From Pseudomonadales bacterium (GTDB lineage Bacteria > Pseudomonadota > Gammaproteobacteria > Pseudomonadales > Azotimanducaceae), in the NCBI GenBank assembly GCA_028281005.1, contig JANQKS010000106.1:1-64000 (forward strand): a DNA stretch of 64,000 nucleotides, given 5' to 3'. Below, one piece after another: positions 56,969-64,000 of the stretch; position 1 is the first letter of the stretch; every line of letters begins with the position of its first letter. Under the pieces are notes generated by a model. It was not told where the DNA came from and made no database searches. It was given only the letters and a program-made list of their open reading frames with translations. Made by a program: the position numbers and the translations under genes.

Positions 56969-57586
56969 GTGCATATTAACGTGCATACAAAAGTTCAGAC
57001 AGCAGAGCAGACAGAAGCCCCGATAGACCCGGAGCACCGCCTGCGTGGTGCCCAGTGGTGCCCCAGTCCGTTTTGGGATGAGCGTCCCGCCTGGGCGCAG
57101 CCGGAATTGCTCGTAGTGCACTGTATTTCACTGCCTGAGGGCCAATTTGGCACAGGTTACCCGCAAGCTCTGTTTACCGGACAGCTCACAGGTGACGAGC
57201 ATGCGGATTTTGGCGATCTGCGGGGTGCTGAAGTTACGCCGCATCTGCTTATCGACCGCCAAGGTTCAGTGCAGCAGTTTGTTGCGTTCGACAAACGCGC
57301 ATGGCACGCCGGGATGTCGTGCTGGCGGACGCGCCGCGGGTGTAACGCGTATTCCATAGGCATCGAGCTGGAAGGTTCGATTCACACACCATTTACTCTG
57401 GAACAGTATGATGCCTTGGGTGATGTGTGCGCCGCGCTGCTGCGTCACTATCCAGGTTTGAGCGTGGACGCCGTGGTCGGTCACAACGAAATTGCTCCAC
57501 AGCGCAAACAGGATCCAGGACCGTATTTTGATTGGTGTGGATTGTTGTTGCGCCTGCACCAGCAGTTAAGCAACCCAAGAGTTTGA
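56969..57586 (+). CDS. ampD: 1,6-anhydro-N-acetylmuramyl-L-alanine amidase AmpD
   Basis: AmpD is the cytoplasmic zinc amidase of peptidoglycan recycling whose loss derepresses ampC beta-lactamase in species that have it. The 205-aa protein has the amidase_2 ligands: His in LVVHCISLP, the catalytic/zinc region KRAWHAGMSCW and GHNEIAPQRKQDPGPYFDW. GTG is used as the start. It ends 1 nt before aceE. Confidence 0.95.
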   Translation: MHINVHTKVQTAEQTEAPIDPEHRLRGAQWCPSPFWDERPAWAQPELLVVHCISLPEGQFGTGYPQALFTGQLTGDEHADFGDLRGAEVTPHLLIDRQGSVQQFVAFDKRAWHAGMSCWRTRRGCNAYSIGIELEGSIHTPFTLEQYDALGDVCAALLRHYPGLSVDAVVGHNEIAPQRKQDPGPYFDWCGLLLRLHQQLSNPRV

Positions 57587-57587
57587 G

Positions 57588-60260
57588 ATGGCAAAAACAG
57601 GACTAGAAGACAACAATCCGGACGAAACCAGAGAGTGGCTGGCGTCGCTGGAGTATGTGCTTGAAAACGACGGCGTTGAGCGGGCTAACTTCTTATTGGA
57701 ACGCCTCTCGGCGCGCATGACCAAAACCGGCGCCAGTTTGCCGTATACGGTCAACACGGCTTATCACAACACCATCCCGTCTGCCAAAGAAGCGTTTATG
57801 CCGGGGGATCTGTTCATGGAGCGGCGCATCCGCTCCCTGATTCGCTGGAACGCCTTAGCCATGGTAGTGCGCGCCAATTCCAAGCCGGGTGAGCTTGGTG
57901 GGCATATCTCCAGTTTTGCGTCTTCAGCCACGTTATATGACGTTGGCTTTAACTACTTTTTTAAGGGGCCGGACGGCGGTAATCCAGGCGACCTGATTTA
58001 TTTTCAAGGCCACTCGGCTCCAGGCGTTTATGCGCGCTCCTTTCTCGAAGGCCGCCTGTCTGAACAGCAGATGGACAACTTTCGCCAGGAGGTTGACGGC
58101 GGCGGTCTGTCTTCTTATCCCCATCCTTGGTTGATGCCTGACTACTGGCAATTTCCCACGGTGTCCATGGGTTTAGGTCCGCTGCAAGCCATTTACCAAG
58201 CCCATGTCATGAAATATCTGGACAGCCGTGGATTGGTAGAGATGGGCGACCGCAAGGTGTGGGCCTTTTTGGGAGACGGCGAAACTGACGAACCCGAATC
58301 GTTGGGAGCGTTGGCTTTGGCCGGGCGGGAAAAGCTGGACAACCTAATTTTTGTCGTCAACTGTAACCTGCAGCGTTTGGATGGCCCCGTCCGCGGCAAC
58401 GGCAAAATCATCCAGGAGTTAGAAGGTTATTTCCGCGGCGCCGGTTGGAATGTCATCAAAGTGGTGTGGGGCCGCTTATGGGATCCGCTGTTTGCTCGGG
58501 ATGAGCGCGGTTTGTTGCAGCAACGCATGAACGAAACCGTTGATGGCGAATACCAGAATTTTAAAGCCAAAGGCGGCGGCTACGTGCGCGAGAAGCTGTT
58601 TGGGCAGGACGAAGAGTTGTTACAGATGGTTGAAAACCTCTCCGACGACGATATCTACCGCCTTAATCGCGGGGGTCATGACCCGTACAAGGTCTACGCG
58701 GCCTATCACGCCGCGGTGCACCACAAAGGTCAGCCTACGGTGATTCTGGCGAAGACCATCAAAGGTTACGGCATGGGTGATGCCGGTGAGTCGGAAAACG
58801 ACACCCATCAGGTGAAAAAGCTCAATCTGGAAGAGCTTAAGGCTTTCCGTGACCGTTTCGATGTACCGCTGACAGATGCTGAACTGGAATCCATCCCCTA
58901 CTATCGACCGGCAGAAGATTCGCCCGAAATGGTGTATTTCCGTGAAAAACGTGCCGCCTTGGGTGGTCCCATACCAAAGCGCACGGTAGATCCGACCCAG
59001 CTGCCGGTGCCTGATCTCAGCGCCTTTGAAGCTCAGTTAAAAGGCAGCGGCAAACGCAGCATCAGCACCACCATGGCCTTTGTACGTATTCTTGCCACCC
59101 TGGTGCGCGACAAACAAATCGGTAAACGCGTTGTGCCCATTGTTCCGGATGAAGCGCGCACATTTGGAATGGAGGGGATGTTCCGTCAGCTCGGTATTTA
59201 TTCTTCGGTGGGCCAATTGTATGAGCCTGAAGATGCGGACGAGCTGAATTCGTACGTCGAGTCCAAGGACGGCCAGGTTATGGAGGAAGGTATAAACGAA
59301 GCCGGGGCGTTTGCTGCTTGGTTGTCCGCAGCCACCTCCTACAGCACCCACGGCTACACTTTGGTGCCGTTCTACATCTACTACTCCATGTTCGGGTTCC
59401 AGCGGGTGGGTGACTTAAGCTGGGCGGCGGGTGATCTGCGTGCGCGGGGTTTTCTGCTCGGTGGTACTGCCGGGCGCACCACCCTGAACGGGGAAGGCCT
59501 GCAGCACCAGGATGGGCATAGCCACGTGTTGGCTTCCACGGTGCCCAACTGCATTAGTTATGACCCCTGCTACAACTACGAGCTGGCGGTGATTGTGCAA
59601 GATGGTCTCAGGCGCATGTATGTGGAGCAGGAGTCCCTCTACTTCTACATCACCGTCATGAACGAAAACTATCAGCATCCGGCGATGCCGGAAGGGGTAG
59701 AGGAAGGCATTCTGCGCGGCATGTACCCACTGCGAACGCTGGGTGAGGCAGATGCCTCCGCCTCGGCGAAGAAAGTACGGCTGCTCGGCAGCGGCACCAT
59801 TCTGCGTGAAGTGGAAGCCGCCGCAGAGATGTTGCACCAGGACTATGGGGTTGCGGTGGAAGTGTGGAGTGTGACCAGTTTCACCGAGCTGGCGCGGGAT
59901 GCCCAGGACGTGGAGCGCTGGAACATGTTGCATCCGGAAGAGACGCCGCGGCAGAGTTATGCCGCTACCTGCCTGGCTGGCGATGCGCCGGTCATCGCCG
60001 CAAGTGACTACATGAAAGCGCTTGCGGAGCAGCTGCGCGGCAGCATCTCTGCGCCGTTTCACGTGTTGGGCACCGATGGTTTCGGCCGTAGTGATACCCG
60101 GGAACAGCTGCGTCATTTCTTCGAGATAGACCGTAGATTTGTGACGCTGGCGGCGCTGTCGAAACTCAGCGAAGCCCAGGTGATTTCCAGCCAAGACGTG
60201 AAACAAGCGCGCGACAGCCTCGGCATCAGTGCCGACAAAGACAACCCCCGGCTGAGTTGA
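57588..60260 (+). CDS. aceE: Pyruvate dehydrogenase E1 component AceE (homodimeric type)
   Basis: AceE decarboxylates pyruvate with thiamine diphosphate and acylates the lipoyl groups of AceF. The 890-aa length matches E. coli AceE (887). The TPP/Mg motif is LGDGETDEPESLGALALAG..NLIFVVNCNLQRLDG (about residues 225-265), and the transketolase central domain contains GGTAGRTTLNGEGLQHQDGHS. aceF follows after 42 nt; no pdhR or lpd is in the window. Confidence 0.97.
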   Translation: MAKTGLEDNNPDETREWLASLEYVLENDGVERANFLLERLSARMTKTGASLPYTVNTAYHNTIPSAKEAFMPGDLFMERRIRSLIRWNALAMVVRANSKPGELGGHISSFASSATLYDVGFNYFFKGPDGGNPGDLIYFQGHSAPGVYARSFLEGRLSEQQMDNFRQEVDGGGLSSYPHPWLMPDYWQFPTVSMGLGPLQAIYQAHVMKYLDSRGLVEMGDRKVWAFLGDGETDEPESLGALALAGREKLDNLIFVVNCNLQRLDGPVRGNGKIIQELEGYFRGAGWNVIKVVWGRLWDPLFARDERGLLQQRMNETVDGEYQNFKAKGGGYVREKLFGQDEELLQMVENLSDDDIYRLNRGGHDPYKVYAAYHAAVHHKGQPTVILAKTIKGYGMGDAGESENDTHQVKKLNLEELKAFRDRFDVPLTDAELESIPYYRPAEDSPEMVYFREKRAALGGPIPKRTVDPTQLPVPDLSAFEAQLKGSGKRSISTTMAFVRILATLVRDKQIGKRVVPIVPDEARTFGMEGMFRQLGIYSSVGQLYEPEDADELNSYVESKDGQVMEEGINEAGAFAAWLSAATSYSTHGYTLVPFYIYYSMFGFQRVGDLSWAAGDLRARGFLLGGTAGRTTLNGEGLQHQDGHSHVLASTVPNCISYDPCYNYELAVIVQDGLRRMYVEQESLYFYITVMNENYQHPAMPEGVEEGILRGMYPLRTLGEADASASAKKVRLLGSGTILREVEAAAEMLHQDYGVAVEVWSVTSFTELARDAQDVERWNMLHPEETPRQSYAATCLAGDAPVIAASDYMKALAEQLRGSISAPFHVLGTDGFGRSDTREQLRHFFEIDRRFVTLAALSKLSEAQVISSQDVKQARDSLGISADKDNPRLS

Positions 60261-60302
60261 CGGACCCAGTCGCAGCCGGTTTTTTGATAGAAGAGCATTC
60301 GA

Positions 60303-62051
60303 ATGGACGTAACGATTCCGAATCTTGGCGACATAGACGACGTTGAAGTCATCGAAATCTGTGTTGCGGTGGGTGATGAGGTGGTGGAGAACGATGTGCT
60401 CATCGTCATCGAATCTGATAAAGCCTCCATGGAAATTCCGGCGCCGGCGGCGGGCACCGTCAGCGCTCTGCAGGTCGCTGTGGGAGACCAGGTACAGGAA
60501 GGTATGCTCATTGCCGTGCTTGCAGATGCGCAGGGAAACACGGACGCAGATGCAGGTGGAGCTGATACCGAATCACCGGCCAAGGAGGCCGAGGAAGCAA
60601 GGCAGGCCGCGGAGCCTGTGCCTGCCGATCCTGAGCCCGACACCCAGGATGACACTTCTCAGTCCCAGGCTTCGCCCTCTTCCGCGGCGTCTGAGTCAAA
60701 AGACAACGCAGTCATAGACGTACTGGTCCCAGATCTGGGAGACGCCAGCGGCGTGGTGGTGATCGAAATTGCGGTCCAGCCCGGCGCGAGTGTCGACGTA
60801 AATGACTTGTTGGTTGTGTTGGAATCCGACAAAGCGTCGATGGAGATTGTGGCGGAACATGCAGGTTCCGTATTGGCGGTAGGCGTAGAAGAAGGCCAGG
60901 AAGTTGAACAGGGTACGCTCATTGCCACATTGTCGGTGTCAGACGCGGCGCCCGCTTCGAGTTCAATGCCGTCAACGTCTCCTTCGACTTCTACGTCTAC
61001 AGCGCCGGCACCCACTAGCAACGTAGAGGCACCTGAACCGCAAGCCGCGTCTTCGGTCTCGACGGCTTCTGCGCCTAGCTCAAGCGCATCCGCGAGCACG
61101 CTAGCGGGAGACGCTCGCCGTGATGCGGATGATGACGTTAAGGCCGCGGCAAAAGTGTATGCCGGTCCGGCCGTACGCCGCTTAGCACGTGAATTGGGTG
61201 TACAGCTCGCGGAAGTTAAAGGCACCGGCAACCGCTCGCGTATTACCAAGGACGATGTAAAAACCTATGTGAAAAACCGCATGGTAGCCTCGGCGCCCGC
61301 CGCGGGTGGCGGCGTAGGTTGGCCCGCAGTGGCGGTGATCGACTACGCCAAGTTTGGCCCCGTTGAGCTGCGCGATCTCACCCGCATACAGCAGCGTGGT
61401 GCGGACAATTTACACCGCAGTTGGGTGAATTTGCCCCATGTTACCCAGCACGACGAAGCTGATGTCACCGACATGGAAGAGTTTCGTCGGTCGTTGCGCA
61501 AAGAAGGTGAACAGCGTGGCGTTAAAGTCACCCCGCTGGCTTTCCTTATAAAAGCCTGTTGCAGTGCCCTGCGCGAATACCCGATGTTTAACGCCTCGTT
61601 GCATGAGGACGGCCGCCAATTGGTGGTGAAAGGCTACATCAATATCGGTATGGCGGTGGATACCCCCGAAGGGTTGGTGGTGCCGGTCATCAAAGCGGCT
61701 GACCAGAAGAGCATCTGGGAATTGAGCGCCGAAGTGGCCGAGTTGTCGACAAAGGCGCGCGACAAAAAGCTGGGTATGGATGACTTGCAGGGCGGCACGT
61801 TCAGTATCTCGAGTCTTGGCGCAATAGGCGGCACCGGCTTTACGCCGATTGTAAACGCGCCCGAAGTGGCCATATTAGGGGTCGCGAAGCTACAGACCAA
61901 ACCCCTATGGGACGGTGAGGGTTTTGTACCACGCCAGGTGCTACCGCTGTCTTTGTCCTATGATCACCGAGTGATAAACGGTGCGGATGGTGGCCGTTTT
62001 ATGCTTCACCTAACCACCCTGTTAAGCGACATACGACGCCTGGCGCTTTGA
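60303..62051 (+). CDS. aceF: Pyruvate dehydrogenase E2, dihydrolipoamide acetyltransferase AceF
   Basis: AceF is the E2 core of the pyruvate dehydrogenase complex. The 582-aa protein has two lipoyl domains (residues about 1-75 and 137-213), each with the lipoylated lysine in ESDKASMEI, joined by Ala/Pro/Ser/Glu-rich linkers; a peripheral subunit-binding domain (PAVRRLARELGVQLAEVKGTG, about 290-325); and the catalytic domain ending SLSYDHRVINGADGGRF with the active His and Asp. E. coli has three lipoyl domains; two is common elsewhere. Confidence 0.96.
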   Translation: MDVTIPNLGDIDDVEVIEICVAVGDEVVENDVLIVIESDKASMEIPAPAAGTVSALQVAVGDQVQEGMLIAVLADAQGNTDADAGGADTESPAKEAEEARQAAEPVPADPEPDTQDDTSQSQASPSSAASESKDNAVIDVLVPDLGDASGVVVIEIAVQPGASVDVNDLLVVLESDKASMEIVAEHAGSVLAVGVEEGQEVEQGTLIATLSVSDAAPASSSMPSTSPSTSTSTAPAPTSNVEAPEPQAASSVSTASAPSSSASASTLAGDARRDADDDVKAAAKVYAGPAVRRLARELGVQLAEVKGTGNRSRITKDDVKTYVKNRMVASAPAAGGGVGWPAVAVIDYAKFGPVELRDLTRIQQRGADNLHRSWVNLPHVTQHDEADVTDMEEFRRSLRKEGEQRGVKVTPLAFLIKACCSALREYPMFNASLHEDGRQLVVKGYINIGMAVDTPEGLVVPVIKAADQKSIWELSAEVAELSTKARDKKLGMDDLQGGTFSISSLGAIGGTGFTPIVNAPEVAILGVAKLQTKPLWDGEGFVPRQVLPLSLSYDHRVINGADGGRFMLHLTTLLSDIRRLAL

Positions 62052-62088
62052 TCAAATTGATCCGGGTGGCTGATTAGGCCCGGCTTGG

Positions 62089-62640
62089 TCAGCCTCGATT
62101 GGGCCCCTGCCACTGTTCTTCGGCGCTTGCGGTTAAACTGCGCGCCAGCACAAAAAAGTAGTCGCTCAGCCGGTTGAGGTATTGTGCGCTGGTGACATAG
62201 GCTTCCGGTGCTTCACCATCGGTCATGTGTATCAACGCCCAAAGCATCGTTTCCGCGCGTCGGCACACCGTGCGGCAGATGTGACTTTGCGCCGCTGGCA
62301 CGCCACCGCCGGGAAGCACGAATTCCGTAAGCGGCGGTAACGCGGCGTTCAGGGTATTAACCTCTGACTCCAAATGCGCCGCTGAGGGGGCGTTGAATTC
62401 ACCCTCCATGGCCAACACCGCGCCGATATCAAACAAATCTTGTTGAATCTGTTTGAGCTGAGCGGATTGCAGGTCGGTGGTGCTGACAAGCATGCCAACG
62501 TGGCTGTTAAGCTCATCCACGGCGCCAATGGCTTGAAAGATCGGAGCGTGTTTAGCAACGGTACGTCCGGTGGCTAGTTTGCTGTTGCCGCTGTCACCGG
62601 CGCGGGTGGTGACTTTACCAATACGTTGTTTATCAGCCAT
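62089..62640 (-). CDS. PduO-type cob(I)alamin adenosyltransferase
   Basis: This enzyme forms adenosylcobalamin from cob(I)alamin and ATP. The 183-aa form starts MADKQRIGKVTTRAGDSGNS at the ATG overlapping the upstream gene's stop by 8 nt. The N-terminal ATP segment TRAGDSGNSKLATG, the helical region AIGAVDELNSHVGML and the C-terminal ICRTVCRRAETML are characteristic. It converges with aceF. Confidence 0.88.
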   Translation of the reverse strand: MADKQRIGKVTTRAGDSGNSKLATGRTVAKHAPIFQAIGAVDELNSHVGMLVSTTDLQSAQLKQIQQDLFDIGAVLAMEGEFNAPSAAHLESEVNTLNAALPPLTEFVLPGGGVPAAQSHICRTVCRRAETMLWALIHMTDGEAPEAYVTSAQYLNRLSDYFFVLARSLTASAEEQWQGPNRG

Positions 62641-63619
62641 GTTCAGTTTCAAGCCGCAAGGCAGGATCAAATGGCCGTACCGTAATGATGCCGGTATCAA
62701 ACGACCTGCTTAAACCCTGGTAGGCAAATTCGAGAAGCTCTTTGGCTCGCGGGTGGCCGGTGCTGGCGTCAGCAGCGGTGATGCTCACTCCTACCACCAC
62801 CGGGATGTATCCCTGGCTGGTGCGAAAAGAATGCATATAAAGGCTGTCGAAGATGCGCCGGAAGCTCTGCGACGTGCAGTTTTCCAAGTTGTCTTGCAGC
62901 GTGGTGACCGCAAACACGTTGGTTTCCGGGTGGGTGACAACGTCCAGCGGTCGCACCAGCTGACGTATCTTTGCGCTGATGCCGGATAGCAGCTCATCGA
63001 TGCTGCTGGAGTCATATTGGTTTTTGATGACCTCGAGATTGTTTAAACCCACCAGCAGCAGGCAGGCAGCGCCACCCCGGGTTTCGGATTCGGTCAGGGT
63101 CGCCTCGAGGCGCTCCATGGTGAATTTTAAATTGCCCAGACCGGTGACCGGATCCACCAGGTCTGTGGTTTGTAATTCCTTCACTTTACGCAGCAAATGC
63201 CGGTTGCTTTTCATCAGCTCGTTATGGCGTTCGGTGATTTTTGCCGCGGCCACAATTCTCGGCAGCAGTTGGGTGCGTATGTGGGCCTTGTTGAGAAAAT
63301 CATCCACGCCGACATCAAAAGCTTTTTGTAGGGCATCAAAATCGTCGCGCGCGGTCATCAACATGACATAGGTGTGGTGGTGGTTGGCTTCGTCCAACTT
63401 CTTAACCTTGACGGTCAGTTCGAGGCCATCCATGGCGGGCATTAACCAGTCGGCGATGATGATTTGCGCTGGCCGTTTTTCCACTGAGCGCAGTGCTTCC
63501 AGCGGATTATTGGTAAAACGCACATTGTTGAAACCACCCGCTCGCAGCACCTTAGCGATAATCGCGCTGGAAAACTTTGCATCGTCGATGACGAGGATTG
63601 GAATGTCGGAATCCGGCAT
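62633..63619 (-). CDS. Response regulator with REC and degenerate GGDEF domain
   Basis: The 328-aa form starts MPDSDIPILVIDDAKFSS. The REC domain (about residues 4-125) has phospho-acceptor Asp in IIADWLMPAMDGLEL and a T/K switch in MLMTARDD...KA. The C-terminal domain begins DPVTGLGNLKFTMERLEA, like diguanylate cyclases, but the GGDEF signature position reads HPETNVFAV, so cyclase activity is doubtful. It probably acts as a c-di-GMP or protein-binding output. The partner kinase is not in the window. Confidence 0.82.
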   Translation of the reverse strand: MPDSDIPILVIDDAKFSSAIIAKVLRAGGFNNVRFTNNPLEALRSVEKRPAQIIIADWLMPAMDGLELTVKVKKLDEANHHHTYVMLMTARDDFDALQKAFDVGVDDFLNKAHIRTQLLPRIVAAAKITERHNELMKSNRHLLRKVKELQTTDLVDPVTGLGNLKFTMERLEATLTESETRGGAACLLLVGLNNLEVIKNQYDSSSIDELLSGISAKIRQLVRPLDVVTHPETNVFAVTTLQDNLENCTSQSFRRIFDSLYMHSFRTSQGYIPVVVGVSITAADASTGHPRAKELLEFAYQGLSRSFDTGIITVRPFDPALRLETEHG

Positions 63620-63771
63620 GTATCGTGCGGGGGTGCAAGTCGTAGTTGTGCGATAGACCTTGATATGCGACCCCTGTCGCGATGTCAAGGAAGGCGTCGA
63701 CAATTCGAACAAGAGCTCACTCAAGCTGCTTGGTCGCAAGTGGCTTTTACAAGTTGCGATGAGGAGGGTAA

Positions 63772-64000
63772 ATGCCGTCTTTTGATATTGTCTCAGAAGT
63801 AGACACCCACGAGCTGACCAACGCGATCGATCAGGCGTCGCGCGAGTTGGGTACCCGTTTCGACTTTAAGGGTGTGGATGCCAGCATCGAGCTGCAGGGA
63901 GAAGTGGTGCAAATCAGTGCGCCGGAAGAGTTCCAGATTAAGCAGCTTGAGGGGATTCTGCGCGATAAACTGTCTGCTCGTAAAGTGGACAGCCGCAGCC
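63772..64000 (+). CDS. YajQ-family nucleotide-binding protein (truncated by window end)
   Basis: Translation from the ATG at 63772 (GAGGAGGG about seven bases upstream) gives [19 protein letters not shown] and then FDFKGVD, hallmarks of the YajQ/UPF0234 family, whose members bind c-di-GMP or RNA and act with transcription factors in some species. About 76 codons are visible; the gene continues beyond the window and so is absent from the ORF track. It is divergent from the REC-GGDEF-like gene. Confidence 0.93.
   Translation, partial: MPSFDIVSEVDTHELTNAIDQASRELGTRFDFKGVDASIELQGEVVQISAPEEFQIKQLEGILRDKLSARKVDSRS

Overview
This is a contiguous stretch of a gammaproteobacterial chromosome. By eye it is moderately GC-rich, and it carries almost entirely housekeeping genes. 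Gene order closely follows the Pseudomonas-type arrangement: rpoN/lpt, mla, murA-hisGD, degS-like protease, zapE, rplM-rpsI, petABC, sspAB, lpoA/rsmI, rnpB, dcw cluster, lpxC, DUF721/M23, secA, argJ, then yacG-coaE-pilDCB, pilA, tRNA-Thr, nadC, ampD. The lineage is therefore probably Pseudomonadales/Cellvibrionales/Oceanospirillales-like, but I cannot name a genus from sequence alone.

Layout. 1-7135 (mostly minus strand): rapZ, ptsN, hpf, rpoN, lptB, lptA, lptC, kdsC and a CaCA exchanger (nitrogen-PTS, sigma-54 and LPS export). 7375-14025 (plus): mlaFEDCB, ibaG, murA, hisG, hisD. 14073-21784: DegS-type protease (minus), zapE, rplM-rpsI, the bc1 complex petABC, sspAB. 21825-25436: dolP, yraN and lpoA (minus), then divergent rsmI. 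25761-26103: RNase P RNA. 26701-40806: mraZ, rsmH, ftsL, ftsI, murE, mraY, murD, ftsW, murC, ftsQ, ftsA, ftsZ, lpxC. 41381-46811: DUF721/DciA-like gene, M23 peptidase, secA, argJ. 46821-53136: yacG, coaE, pilDCB and two pilin genes. 53185-55946: tRNA-Thr and a pilin-modification pair (TfpO/PglL-like ligase, TfpZ-like accessory protein). 56001-64000: nadC, ampD, aceE, aceF, a cobalamin adenosyltransferase, a REC-GGDEF-like regulator and a truncated yajQ.

The most unusual feature is a family of intergenic fold-back elements (five complete copies and one degenerate copy, in pairs at three loci: 15257-15499, 25551-26293, 40881-41261). Each complete copy has a conserved 52-54 nt core between two long (19-30 bp) complementary arms. 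Apart from a terminal heptamer, the arm sequence differs in every copy while pairing is kept. Each core forms two small hairpins whose loops carry ANGGA. One copy matches the CsrA/RsmA SELEX consensus exactly, so these may be dispersed CsrA/RsmA-binding RNA modules, although a mobile hairpin element is an alternative. Five of the six arm mismatches become G-U pairs when the core-sense strand is read as RNA.

Other notable points: the dcw cluster lacks murF, murG and ddl with gap-free junctions; kdsD, diaA and hisC are absent from their usual places; a 49-bp repeat supplies the end of rapZ and apparently the ribosome-binding site of mlaB; a PdhR-like operator palindrome lies before the mla operon; and a near-consensus sigma-54 promoter precedes pilA.
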